Shown: positions 1-10,450 of the stretch, in pieces
Numbering within the stretch: the first letter of the stretch is position 1
Layout: the number at the start of each line of letters is the position of its first letter
NCBI GenBank assembly: GCA_021018995.1
Contig: CM037587.1
Span: 5,210,866-5,274,865 of the forward strand
Origin: Chloranthus sessilifolius
Taxonomy: Eukaryota > Streptophyta > Magnoliopsida > Chloranthales > Chloranthaceae
DNA: 64,000 nucleotides
Direction: 5' to 3'
Notes under the pieces: model-generated
The model's database searches: none
Told to the model about the DNA's origin: nothing
The model's input: the letters and a program-made list of their open reading frames with translations, nothing else
Translations under genes and position numbers: made by a program

Positions 1-339
1 AGGGTATGAGGAATGCAATAGGAGGAGCACAAGCACAGTCTAAGTGCGTGTGAGGCCTTTGCGTGCTGAATCGGAGTCTATAGATTGATTATCGGGGTCG
101 CATCGGCGAGACGACTCAAGTTCTGGATCCGAAACCCTCTTTAGGATCGATTTTCTGAAACCCCTAAAGGGCCCAACAAAAGGTGAGTTTGTACGTTTAA
201 ATAGGGGCAAATGAGAGCCCTTAAGTATGTGTGTGTGTGTGTGTATTAATGGTTGCAAGAAACCATTAATGCGAATGGGTCAAAAATAGGGAAGTAGATG
301 ACCTCCATTAATGACAGAGTTTCTGTCATTATTGATCAA

Positions 340-973
340 TCAATGACAAAGATTGATCGATCAATACTTGGGTGAATGATCAATGAAGGTCACTGATCGA
401 TCAATCTGTATAGGACAAATAAGGGAATAGGAACATTGAAAATCCTGAAAGTTCAATGCTCGAAGGGCATTGATCGATCAATTTGTAGATTGATCGATCA
501 ATCATGAGTATTGATCGATCACAGAGAGGGTGATCGATCAATGACTGGTGGTGATCGATCAACAAAGGCATTGATCGATCACTGGTGTGTATTGATCGAT
601 CAATGAAGGCATTGATCGATCAATCTGTATAAATTTTAAATGTAAACAAAAAGTGGAAAAATTGAGATTTTAGGCTATTGATCAATCAATGAGAGTATTG
701 ATCGATCAACAGGAGGCATTGATCGATCAACCAAGTTGGTGATCGATCAATTTTGGCTGTGCTAAAATGAGGAGAAAAGAGATTATTGATCGATCAACAA
801 GGGTATTGATCGATCAATGATGAGTGGTGATCGATCAATAGAGGCTATTGATCGATCAATTTGCTCTGTTACTTGTTAAAGAGAAGAGAGAATTGATCGA
901 TCAATGGGGTCATTGATCGATCAACAAGAGGGATTGATCGATCAATAGGAGTGGTGATCGATCAATCACCCCT
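340..973. repeat. Array of TTGATCGATCAA palindromes in LTR A1
   Basis: About 20 copies of the 12-bp palindrome TTGATCGATCAA (or its GTGATCGATCAA half-variant) occur with irregular spacers of about 5-50 bp. Only the word is conserved, so this is not a tandem repeat. Occasional GATCAATC or GATTGATC variants are what deamination of the central CpG would give. The array sits inside the predicted LTR intron. Confidence 0.9.
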
Positions 974-1752
974 GTTTTCTGCATGTTTTAGTTTTGTGAA
1001 TAAAATCTCACTGGACATTGTGCCAGTTTATGTTCTGACATCCCTGACACTTAGAATACTATATTTAGGGTCTAGGATCAGACCATGACTTTCTGAAAGG
1101 CTTTGAATTTGCTTAGAAAGAAGTTTGACCTGAGGTAGGGGAATTCATTTGAAATTGCATTTATTTTTTATCTCATGGTTCCAAAGCTTATGTATTTGAC
1201 TGCATAGTCTGATTTTACTGTCCAGTCATGTCTAGCATATGTGTGTTAACTCTATTGTAACTCAGACACCTATCATCTGCCATATGAATTTCGTTCAATA
1301 TGAAATGCCTGCATATGATTTATGGTTTAATACTCTGACAAATCCCACCGACTTGGCGGTATAACCGTTTCTGGCACACTCGTGCATCTGTTTGAAAATC
1401 CTCGGCACAATTGCACTCCGTAGTTGAGGCATTGTTGCATTCCTGAAATTTTTCATGTGAACGACGATGGTTGGGATTACCCATCGGATCAAATTTGGCT
1501 ACCACGTGCTATACTCACGGGAGTTATTTAATTTTACTATGCTAAGTCATTATACACTGTATGCATCACATTTTGTCAATTCTGATAAAATCAGTCTACT
1601 TGATAAATTCTGCATATTTGAAACACTGTTGGCATCTGTTCAGTTCTGTTTATATCTTCTACAACCATGTTTTACAATTAAGATGCAACTTTAATTGATA
1701 TTCTTCTACTGAGCTAAGATGTAGCTCACTCTACTTTCTATTAACTTTATAG

Positions 1753-1865
1753 GTTCTGAGGCAGTAGCTCCCGGCACCGAGAGCGACCCTGATTACCAGC
1801 CTGACCCGGAGGCTAAGGCAGAGGACGAGGAGACGGACATTCAGGCAGACGAGTTCTACCTGTAG
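1753..1865 (+). CDS. Acidic terminal exon encoded inside LTR A1
   Basis: A 3' splice site (pyrimidine-rich tract, then ...TTTATAG) is followed by GTTCTGAGGC and an open frame of 36 codons before TAG. The frame gives an acidic peptide: SEAVAPGTESDPDYQP, then a run rich in E, A and D, ending in DEFYL. The same exon, with the same length and stop context, is present in the reverse LTR at 6365-6477 and (three bases shorter) at 31597-31706, and a diverged counterpart lies at 4163-4263. The upstream exon would end at the donor at 182/183. In that frame the upstream sequence is open but has no ATG in this copy, so the start of translation is unknown. It may instead be the C-terminus of a longer spliced product. 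The function is not recognised. Confidence 0.5.
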
Positions 1866-1934
1866 CCTAGGTATTTGAGTCCGATATTTTGTATTTTGAT
1901 ATTTCGGATTATTGTGTGCCTGGTGGCCTCCGTT

Positions 1935-1936
<2 letters not shown>

Positions 1937-1999
<63 letters not shown>
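1937..1999. repeat. (TA)n microsatellite
   Basis: About 31 TA dinucleotides within LTR A1, just after the conserved GTGTGCCTGGTGGCC phrase. Other LTR copies have only a short TATATACATATA at the same place, so the expansion is specific to this copy. Confidence 0.97.
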
Positions 2000-2001
<2 letters not shown>

Positions 2002-2054
2002 CTATAGATATTGTATTTTTTATGCTTTTATACATTCTATTGGAACCACTTTCA

Positions 2055-2300
2055 GGAACAATTGTTTGGGTGATGAATGTCCATCACCAATGGTTCTTCT
2101 TGGTTTCTTTCTGGGAATGTATATTCTTTTGGTAAATAGAATTACATGTTTTATTTATTGTACTCATTTATTGTAAATTTCTTATGTGATGACTCGACCT
2201 ACCACTGTTGGACAGTGTTTGCTTGGTTTTCGCTATACGAGCAGACACTTTATGATTTGTCTTGGGGATCATCCAGGGTATGATCTTGATGGCACGGATT
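2055..2300 (+). promoter_or_regulatory. Three conserved stem-loops in the LTR 3' region
   Basis: Hairpin 1 pairs GGTGATG with CATCACC, with flanking GGAAC/GGTTC pairing (about 2055-2097). Hairpin 2 pairs AGTGTTTGCT with AGCAGACACT (about 2213-2251). Hairpin 3 is GATCATCCAGGGTATGATC (about 2266-2284). All three recur in the other family A LTRs. This is inferred to be an RNA-level element near the R/U5 region of the transcript. Confidence 0.6.
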
Positions 2301-2328
2301 TTTGGGTATGAAAATTCGGGCTGTCACA

Positions 2329-2719
2329 GCTTTGCACTTCGCAATCCTTCATATCTCTTCTCATGGCTTTCTTCTGAGTCTTTATTGGTCTTTTTCTTCT
2401 ACTGCTTTCTTATGCTTCTAGCTTTTCAACCCTTTGTAAAGTTAACCCTTCCAGGTAGACCTTCAACCCTATGAATTTGAAATCGATGCTAACTCATCAA
2501 AAGAGGTTCTACCTTTCCATTTTTCTATGGGGCCATTATGGAAAGAAGTTTTAAAACTTATGGACTTACAAAAATTTTCCCAATTAATAAAGGGTCTCAA
2601 GTCTTTAACTTGTAAATTAGATGGTAACTTTTAACGTTAGGACATCAAATTCTATACTTATATAATTTGATCTAAGTGTTGGTGATGTTATTTTTATTCC
2701 TTCTAAAACTGGATGCTTA
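2329..2719. other. Sequence between elements, no gene seen
   Basis: AT-rich sequence between the LTR A1 end and a CACTA MITE. No open frame with recognisable similarity, RNA gene or repeat was seen. Confidence 0.6.
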
Positions 2720-2839
2720 TACTACAAAAATAACACTATTAGCGGCAGCCTGCCGCTATTAATAAAAACGGCAGCTACCAAAAACTGTCGCTATGGCCCT
2801 TAACAGCGCATGCCGCTGAAACACCTTATGTTTGTAGTG
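2720..2839. mobile_element. CACTA-type MITE, 3-bp TSD TTA
   Basis: A short element with terminal inverted repeats (T/C)ACTACAAAAATAAcACTATTAG ... TTTGTAGTG and internal GCGGCAG/CTGCCGCT words. It is flanked by TTA on both sides (2717-2719 and 2840-2842). The first base of the left TIR is changed from C to T. It belongs to the same family as the elements at 7795, 39755, 40493 and 42989. Confidence 0.8.
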
Positions 2840-2857
2840 TTATTAAAAGCAAGGATT

Positions 2858-2858
<1 letters not shown>

Positions 2859-2895
<37 letters not shown>
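2859..2895. repeat. (GA)n microsatellite
   Basis: An uninterrupted AG/GA run of about 18 units. Confidence 0.95.
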
Positions 2896-2896
<1 letters not shown>

Positions 2897-2981
2897 GGAA
2901 ACGGGTGGATAGGGTAGTAAGTCTCTTGCTATATAAATGATAAGAGGGTGGGTATGGGCAGACCCAACCCAATCCAAAAAT

Positions 2982-3143
2982 CAAGCTCCCAAGAGAATCC
3001 GGTCAAGTCAAAATTTGAGTCAATTGGAAATTAGGTCTTAGATTTGGAACCAGACCAATTTTCAAGCTCCCAAGAGAATCCGGTCAAGTCAAAATTTGAG
3101 TCAATTGGAAATTAGGTCTTAGATTTGGAACCAGGCCAATTTT
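2982..3143. repeat. 81-bp direct tandem duplication
   Basis: Two adjacent copies (2982-3062 and 3063-3143) of a unit that starts CAAGCTCCCAAGAGAATCCG. They are nearly identical (for example ACCAGACC against ACCAGGCC), so the duplication is recent. It lies just upstream of the LINE fragment. Confidence 0.9.
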
Positions 3144-3463
3144 CGGGTATCAGGGTCAATTGGGTCCAATCGGGTTCAACACCAAGTTCAACACCCCTTG
3201 CTTATTTGATGGGGAATTTTTCTTCTAACAATGTGTCCCTGAGCGATCTGAAAGTCCTTCATGAGGTTTTTTACGTTATCAACAAGGAAAGAAGCAGACT
3301 GAGATCAGGCTTCAAGATGAAGAAGATAACAATAAACAAGTGTCTGAGGGGATTGACAGGGAGTGCAAAGGCCATTAAGGAGAGTGGGGGTGGGATGCCC
3401 TTCAAGACGTCCAATTTCCTTGTCTTTGGCGTCTGTTCTCTGATTTTTTTTCTTTTTTCCACG

Positions 3464-3634
3464 CAAATTCTTTGTTGGAATGTCAGGAGTGTGAAGAATC
3501 CAAACAAATATAAGGTAGTTAAGAACCTCATTAGGACGCTCACTCCGAATTTCGTCATTCTCCAAGAATCCAATTGGGAAGAGGTTGCTAATAGGAAAGT
3601 GGTGTCCGTCTTGATGGGAAGGCATTGGGATTGA
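3464..3634 (+). pseudogene. LINE endonuclease N-terminal fragment
   Basis: The open frame that starts at 3125 ends with ILCWNVRSVKNPNKYKVV and then NFVILQESNW. This is the start of the apurinic-like endonuclease domain of plant L1-type LINE ORF2: the Asn of SWNVRG and the Glu of the (M/L)QE(T/S) motif are both recognisable. The frame stops at 3634. Downstream sequence is interrupted by the LTR inserted at 3828. No RT domain remains here. Confidence 0.7.
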
Positions 3635-4162
3635 GAGTGCCTTCAATCGGTGTGAAGCTCTAGGGGTATTCTTGTTGCCTGGATTACCATCTGGTTCGAG
3701 AAGGTGGAAGAGGAGACGAGCTGTTTTTTCTGTTTATGAGAGGGCACGGATTTTTTGGATACCTGGAAATTCCTTTAGTGTTGCTTAATTCCCTCAGCAG
3801 TTTATGAAATTTCCTTTTTTTTGTGGGTGTGATGACCCGACTTTTCCAATCCTTAAGGTATAGGAAAGGCCGGTTCATCAACTTATTAATTTCTCAATAA
3901 GCCGTAATTCAACCAGAAGCCGGCAGCATAAACAAAGGTCTAAGCAGAGGCAAAGCAAAAATAAGCAAGAACAAAAGCTTAATCAAAACAATATATCACC
4001 CTGAGGAACCAGGAAAAACCACCGGTGATGGCCAATCCAACACCTAAAATAGTAGTTCCTAATGATGGTTCCTCAAGTGATATCCAAAAGACAAAACAAA
4101 TGGCCTAGGGCCCAATATTCAAAGAATAATTCTAAACAAAAGTACCAAAAGACAATCTAAGA

Positions 4163-4263
4163 TCAGGGGAAGAACTCCTCAGCAGGGGTCTCTAATTCCT
4201 CCTCAGGAATGTAGTCGGAGTCCTCCGGATCAAGATCGTCTGCTCCTAGGTTAGTCTCAGCAC
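4163..4263 (-). CDS. Acidic terminal exon encoded inside LTR B
   Basis: On the minus strand CGTCACAG|GTGCTGAG is followed by an open frame to TGA. It encodes an acidic peptide: GAETNLGADDLDPEDSDY, then IPEEELETPAEEFFP. It matches the family A exon in position, acidity, the DSDY/SDPDY core and the (D/E)(D/E)F(F/Y) C-terminus, although the nucleotide sequences are clearly diverged. The frame is also open upstream through the predicted splice site as far as an ATG at 4369, so an unspliced 68-residue product is an alternative. Confidence 0.45.
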
Positions 4264-5089
4264 CTGTGACGTATAGTCGGGGTGAGCTAACATCGAAGCC
4301 CAATTGAGGAAACATGTCTATTTGCATTTTATCATAAGTAAAAGTTTTCAAAGATAGGAATTGGATCAATTATGATTTTCTAAAGATGCATTGCAAGTTG
4401 AATCTCTAATTCTAAATAGAAAGCTAAAAGCCGAACTAATGTATCTGATGTTTTCAAATTTTCTGAATTAGGCATGTTTCTTGTCTTAAATTTGTAACTT
4501 TAAATAATCTCTCAAATTACATACTAGTATGAGAGCGGAAAAGTCACCGATGGGAAACCCTACTGGCCATCGTCGTTCATGAACCCTTTTTCGGAAGTGA
4601 AACAAGCCCCTACGTACTGAGGGTAACTTGCACACGCAGAATACTGTCAACACGGCTGGTAGAATCTAGGGTTTCGTTCTTATATGCCTCAAATCGAATG
4701 CAAATAGTAAATATATCAAAGCTTGTATACATAATACATTTACGGATTTTCGGAGTTCTGATTCGGAGTTCAAAGTTCGGATGTTCATATTTCAGTGTTC
4801 TTATTTGTGTCAGAATTCAAAGTTCTTATGCATGCTGTGTCATTCAAAATTTTAGAATTTTATGCTTGATATAAAACAACTTATAATTATAATAGAATCC
4901 AAATCAAGTTTTAGGTTCCCCTACCTCAACATAAAGCGATTTAAAAACAAGAAAGGCAGTCCTCACAATGGACTCTCTATTTCAAATCCTACAAGGATTA
5001 ACACTACAAGTGTTAATAGTGGTCCAAAAGTCAAATCCGAAAGCTTACCGATAAAAATTTCGATAAAAACTCAAAGGCCAGAAACAGGG

Positions 5090-5205
5090 CAAAATTCGAC
5101 CCTTGAATTTCCAAAATATGCATCAGGCTAAAAAACTCAAATTCGACCCTCGATTTTCAATTCAATGGTCGAATTCCAAATTCGACCCTCGAATTTCCCA
5201 GGTCT
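5090..5205. repeat. TTCGACCCTCGAA palindrome cluster in LTR B
   Basis: Four or five copies of AAATTCGA-CCC-TCGAATTT (dyad with a CCC centre) or halves of it lie in about 115 bp. They are at the position in the LTR where family A has its GATCGATC array, upstream of the shared TGAGGTAGGGGAA landmark. Confidence 0.75.
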
Positions 5206-6364
5206 GTGTTTATTAACAATTGGATCTTTGGATCCGTTTGCTCATTCATCCACAGTTTGTTTATCTCCACAAAAATCGCTAAGAATCTACTCTAAGCAAA
5301 ACTAAAAATTTTTAACTCAAAGCGGTTTAAAAGCCTACCTCTTGAAGTTTAGTCCGTCGATCCCGTTGCACCAAATTCAAGCACCGGAACTAATTTTCGA
5401 AGTTTAAGAGGTGTGGGCCTCCAATCAGTCCATTCTAACCTTGCTTTCAGAGCAGCAGGTCTGACCCACACAGAACTATCCTCTCCCCTATCATTCTCTT
5501 TTAATGGCTTAAACCGATCAGAAATTTAATACAAGGTTAATAAATGGTTGGGATGGGGAGAGGGATTCACAATCACACAAGATCTAAGATCAAAGACAAG
5601 AGGCAAGGGTTGAAATTTTAAATTCAAACGAGAGAGAGAGAGAGAGAGAAGTGAAACTTCTCCTCAAAGCCTCTCTCTTTATAATACTAATAATAACCAA
5701 ATATCTAGATTTTTAAATTTATAATCCTATCTACTTAAATTACATTAATTTTCGGCGTTAAGCGCATATACAAGACTTAACGTGTAAGTTACCAAAAATA
5801 AAACGTCCATAAGTCTGAAACAAAAATCCTTTGGTCACTATTCTCATCATGCACTAAGCTATCCAAAAACCCAGAAATATCCCGCAACTTTTTCGGACAC
5901 GCTTATCGAGGTAAATGAAAAATGGGTCCAAAATATCAGGGATATTACAGTGGGTGTTTCTGTGACAGCCCGAATTTCTGCGTTAAAAAATTCGTGCCAT
6001 CAGGATCATACTCTGGATGATCCCTAGGACAAATCACGAAGTGTCTGCTCGTATAGTAAAAATCAAGCAGACACTGTCCAGCAGTGGTAGATTGAGTCAT
6101 CACATAAGGCTTTATAAAAAGAAATAAGCAATTATATATATATCTCAAAAGAATATATATTCCCAAAAAGGAACTAAGAAGAACCACTGGTGATGGACAT
6201 CCATCACCCAAACAATGGTTCCTGATAGTGGTTCCTATAGAATGTATAATAATACAAGAAAAGAAAAATATCTACAAAAAATAAATACGGAAAGTGGCCA
6301 CCAGGCACACAATAATCTAAAGTTTTATACAAAATCCCAAAAATAGCAGACTCGTATACCCAGA

Positions 6365-6477
6365 CTAAGGATAAAAGTCATCCGGCTGGACGTCAGTCTC
6401 CTCGTCCTTAGCCTCAGCCTCTAGATCAGGTTGGTAGTCAGGGTCACTCTCGGTGCCGAGAGCTCTAGCCTCAGAAC
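6365..6477 (-). CDS. Acidic terminal exon in LTR A2
   Basis: After the minus-strand 3' splice site ...TTATAG the exon begins GTTCTGAGGC and runs 36 codons to TAG. It encodes SEARALGTESDPDYQPD, then an acidic stretch with DEETD, ending DDFYP. It has the same length as the exon at 1753-1865 and aligns to it without indels. Of 24 base differences counted by hand between the two, 15 are at third codon positions. That supports past protein-level constraint. Confidence 0.5.
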
Positions 6478-7274
6478 CTATAATTATTATAAAAACAGGG
6501 TGAGCTAACCATCTAAGCTTAGTAGAAGAATTTCAGTTAAAACTGCATCTTAATTGTAAAGCATGGTTGCAGAAGATATGAACAGAACTGAATAGATGCA
6601 AACAAATGTTTTAGATATGCAGAATTTATCAAAGGAGGCAGATCGTATTAGAGTTTACAGAATGTGATGCATATAGTGTTTAATGACTTAGAATAATAAA
6701 CTTAAATAACTCCCGTGAGTATAGCACGTGGTAGCCAGATTTGGTCTGATGGGTAATCCTGACCATCATCGTTCACATGAACAATATCTGGAATGCAACA
6801 ATATCTTAACTACGGAGTGTAATTGTGCCGAGAATTTTCAAGCAGATGCATGATTGTGCCAGAAACAGATATACCACCGAGTCGGTGGGATTCGTTAGAG
6901 TGTTGAACCTCAAATCACATGCAAACATTTTCTACTTAATAAGAAATCAGATGACAGATGACAGGTGTCAGATAGCAGGAGTCAGATATATAACAGAGTT
7001 GTTACACATATGCTAAACTTGACTGGAAAGTAAAATCAGACTATGCAGTTACATGCAGAACATTCGGAATCCATGAGATCAAGAATAAATACAATTTCAC
7101 TTGAATTCCCTTACCTCAGGTCAGACCTTTCTAAGCAAATCCAAAGCTTCTTAAGGCATCATGGTCCGACCCTAGACCATAAACATAGCATACTAAGTGT
7201 CAGGGGTGTCAAATATCAACTGACACTGTGTCCAGTAGCTCAAAGTTTATAAATCCTAGACAGGTCAAAAACAG

Positions 7275-8085
7275 GGGTGATTGATCGATCAACACCCTTA
7301 TTGATCGATCAATCCTTCTCTTTGATCGATCAATGGGGATTGATCGATCAACACCCTTATTGATCGATCAATACCCTCAAATTACTTCACAAGCAATAGA
7401 GGTAGTTGATTGATCAATAGCCTTTATTTATCGATCAACACCCTTCATTGATCGATCAATACCTAAATTGATCGATCAATAGCTCCTTTCTCCTCACACT
7501 TTGATAGAGTAAAATTGATCGATCACCAGCTCAGTTGATCGATCAATCTGTCTCATTGATTGATCAATGACCTCATTGATCAATCAATACCTTAAATTTT
7601 TAAATTTCCCTCTTTCTGTTCCCTTTTGTCACTTATACAGATTGATCGATCAATCTCCTTATTGATCGATCAATACACATAAGTGATCGATCAATACCAT
7701 CATTGATCGATCAACACCATCCATTGATCGATCACTCTCTCTGTGATCGATCAACACTAAGAATTGATCAATCAATTCACTTATTGATCGATCACACTAC
7801 AAAAAATAAGACTATTAGCGATAGTTTTTTTTAATAAAAAACTGCCGCTATTAGTCCTGTCGCTACAAAAAACTGCCGTTACAAAAATAATAGCGACAGT
7901 TTTTTATTTAAAAAAACTGCCGCTAATAGTCTTATTTTTTGTAGTGTCAACACCCATCGAGCCCTGAACTTTCAGAAATTCAAGTCCTCTGTTCCTTCTT
8001 TAAAGCTTATATGAATTGATCGATCAATGCCCTCATTGATCGATCAATACCTCTCATTGATCGATCAATCTAGTATTGATCGATC
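7275..8085. repeat. GATCGATC palindrome array in LTR A2
   Basis: More than 20 TTGATCGATCAA-type words with irregular spacing, interrupted by a CACTA MITE at 7795-7946. Several words have decayed at the central CpG (GATCAATC, GATTGATC). Confidence 0.9.
7795..7946. mobile_element. CACTA-type MITE, TSD TCA
   Basis: A 152-bp element with near-perfect long terminal inverted repeats (CACTACAAAAAATAAGACTA ... TTGTAGTG) and internal palindromic GCCGCTATTAG words. An exact 3-bp TSD TCA lies at 7792-7794 and 7947-7949. It is the best-preserved copy of the family here. Confidence 0.95.
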
Positions 8086-8964
8086 AATAATGACAGTTCC
8101 TCTGTCATAAATGGAGGTCACTTCTTTGACCTATTTTTGACCTCGATCCTTAATGGTCCCTTCCCACACTTATACCTAACCTTTTTATACATTAATTGTA
8201 ACGACCCCGAAAAAAAAAAAAAAAAAAAAAAAAAACTAGAACACGAGCCCGACTGCTGTGATCCGCGTGCCCGGCACGGAAACCAAGGTTGATTCAAAAA
8301 CTTTAGGGTTATATTAGTTTAAATAATGTGGCACCGTGATGAGATGAGATCACGTGTGCAATTTCATCTAGAACCTAGATGTGTAGAGGGTAGGTGGAAC
8401 ACGTTGCGCGGAAGCAACTATGTTCATGCTTCACACCGGAGCGGGCACCAAGGGCAAAACAGAAATTCTGCTGTGAGGAGGTAGCTTATAGAGGAAGGAA
8501 GGGAGACGAGAGAGGAGAGACTTCCACTCTTCTTCTCCTTCATCCCCTTGCCCTAATTGCTCCATAGGTTGGAGATTGTGCTAAGAAAGTGTGAAAGAGA
8601 TCCTTTGAGAGAGAAGAAAAGGGTTAGCAAGAGTGAAGATGAGGGATTCCTAAGCTACAGTAGCTAGACCAAGGTGATTGAGTTATTTGGGGTTTGAGAT
8701 TGGTGTGAGAGGCCTTGATCTGTCGAACCACAGCTGAAGAGCTTCTCGCCGGATCCGGATCGAAGAGGAGCTCCGAGATCTAGGTTTGAGACCCTCTTTT
8801 CGGGTCATTGTAACCTCAAGGAACCACGAACAAGGTGAGTTGTGTATGATAAATAGGGTTAAAGGATAGTTTAGAGGGTGTATTTATGAAGTATTAATGG
8901 TGATTGAACAACCATTAGTGGAGGAGATCAAAATGGATGGGAGGTGAACTCCATTAATGACACT

Positions 8965-9545
8965 TTTGATCGATCACCATAGGGTGGTGATCGATCCGAG
9001 GGTTGATCGATCACCAAGGACTGGTGATCGATCAATCTGTATAAGCCTTATGGGGAACAGAGACCCCAAAAGCTAGGAAGTTCTTGCCCGAGTTGTAGAT
9101 CGATCACTAAGGTGGTGATCGATCTACAAGGGAATTGGTGATCGATCACCAAGGTGGTGATCGATCTACAAGGGAGTTGGTGATCGATCACCAAGGTGGT
9201 GATCGATCAATCAGAGTAAGAAATTGATGTGATGTAAGGGGAGTTTTTGAAATTGCATTGGTGATCGATCACCAAGGTGGTGATCGATCTACAGGAGGGT
9301 TGGTGATCGATCACCAAGGTGGTGATCAATCTACAGGAGGATTGGTGATCGATCACCAAGGTGGTGATCGATCAACCTTGACTGTGTTGAGAGAGAGATA
9401 GGTAGGTTGGTGATCGATCAACAAGGTGGTGATCGATCAACCTTGACTGTGTTGAGAGAGAGATAGGCAGGTTGGTGATCGATCAACAAGGTGGTGATCG
9501 ATCTACAGTGGGTGGTGATCGATCAATGAGGTTGGTGATCGATCA
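8965..9545. repeat. GATCGATC array in LTR A3 with a higher-order repeat
   Basis: About 20 words TGATCGATC(A/T) are arranged in larger repeated phrases such as GGTGATCGATCACCAAGGTG. Here the spacers themselves are partly duplicated, so local tandem amplification has acted on top of the word array. Confidence 0.9.
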
Positions 9546-10338
9546 CTTACCCTGTTTTTGTCTGTCTTGGCTTTATAAAGTAGGCACCCCGGATGTGGTG
9601 CCGGGTAATTCTCTGACACTCCTAACACTTAATGTACTGTGCCTATGGTATAGGATAAACCCTGACACGTCGAAAAAGCTTTGGATTTGCTTAGAAGATA
9701 AACTGATCTGAGGTAGGAGAAAACCAACTTAAACTGCTTTTGAGTATGATTTTATGTTCATTTCATGTTCATGCCCTGATTTCTGTTTTTTTTACCAAGC
9801 ATATATGCATAGCATGAATCTCGTCATCTTGATTTCTGTTTCTGATCTGAATAACTGACATCTGTTTCTGAATTTCTGCTATCTGATCTGTGAGGTATAT
9901 AAGTATGTGATTTAATGATTTAATCCAGATGATCCCCACCGGCCCGGCGGTATATCCGGAGTCCAGGCACACTTGTGCAATTGCTTTCAAATCCTCGGCA
10001 CAATAGCGCTCCATAGATGAGGCATTGTTGCACTTTCAAAATTGTTCATGTGAACGACGATTTGGTTGGGGTTTCCTATCGGTCATTCTCACATCTGCTA
10101 TACAGTCACGGGAGTTTCTTAAGTTAAATAGACACACTTTAAGTACTCTGATAATATATCTGCATGACATCTGACATCTTGCATAAAGTTCCCAGCTTTT
10201 AACTGATTTGTTTTGAGTACATGATCTGGATTTGTCTTCTGTTATGAGATAGCATGATCTGCATATTCAATTCATTTAGATGGTTTTTCTTCTATTGAGC
10301 TATGATGTAGCTCACCCTGCTTTCTGAAATCTTTTTAG

Positions 10339-10450
10339 GTTCTGAGGCGCGTGCAAGACCGAGAGTGACCCGGACTATCGGTAGGATCCGAGGCCGAGGA
10401 GAGGGCGAGGAGAGGAGACGTCGGTGAGTTTTATACTTTTGATCTTTTGG
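10339..10450 (+). pseudogene. Decayed acidic exon in LTR A3
   Basis: The 3' splice site TTTTTAG|GTTCTGAGGC is kept, but the exon has small deletions (GAGGCGCGTGC, then GACCGAGAGTGACC) that shift the frame. It still ends with a recognisable GAGTTTTAT, the DEFY region. It is the only family A copy here in which the exon is broken. Confidence 0.5.

Larger units (their letters stand above)
1..2328 (+). mobile_element. LTR of Ty3/gypsy-type family A, copy A1 (5' end beyond the window)
   Basis: The 3' part of a long terminal repeat, ending ...CGGGCTGTCACA. It aligns by eye with the LTRs at 5961-11449, 8197-10804 and 29488-32118. In order it carries a splice-donor-like AAAG|GTGAGTTT (donor GT at 183), a palindrome array (340-973), the landmark TGAGGTAGGGGAA (about 1131), a conserved GAACGACGATGG stem-loop (about 1460), a 3' splice site and acidic exon (1753-1865), a TA microsatellite and three stem-loops near the 3' end. 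No primer-binding site follows position 2328, so this is probably a solo LTR or a 3' LTR. The lineage (long-LTR, possibly Del/Tekay-like) is an inference from LTR length and from related elements in the window. Confidence 0.8.
3828..5949 (-). mobile_element. Solo LTR, family B, TSD GTGGG
   Basis: A complete reverse-oriented LTR of 2122 bp. Read on the minus strand it starts TGTAATATCCCTG and ends GGGTCATCACA. The 5-bp target duplication GTGGG is exact (3823-3827 and 5950-5954). No internal region is present, so this is an LTR left by recombination. It shares the order of modules with family A (palindrome array, TGAGGTAGGGGAA at about 4920, GAACGACGATGG stem-loop at about 4570, 3' splice site with acidic exon), but the words differ. 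Confidence 0.9.

Noticed and set aside
340-973. CRISPR array
   Set aside because: Repeated short words with variable spacers, but the word is only 12 bp, spacing is irregular, and the setting is a plant LTR.
1875-2176. Tyr/Ile-repeat reading frames
   Set aside because: Translation of a TA microsatellite inside the LTR. The same applies near 39650, 40020 and 61640.
3125-3463. N-terminal part of the open frame before the LINE endonuclease motif
   Set aside because: It includes the end of an 81-bp tandem duplication and shows no similarity, so it is treated as a chance extension.
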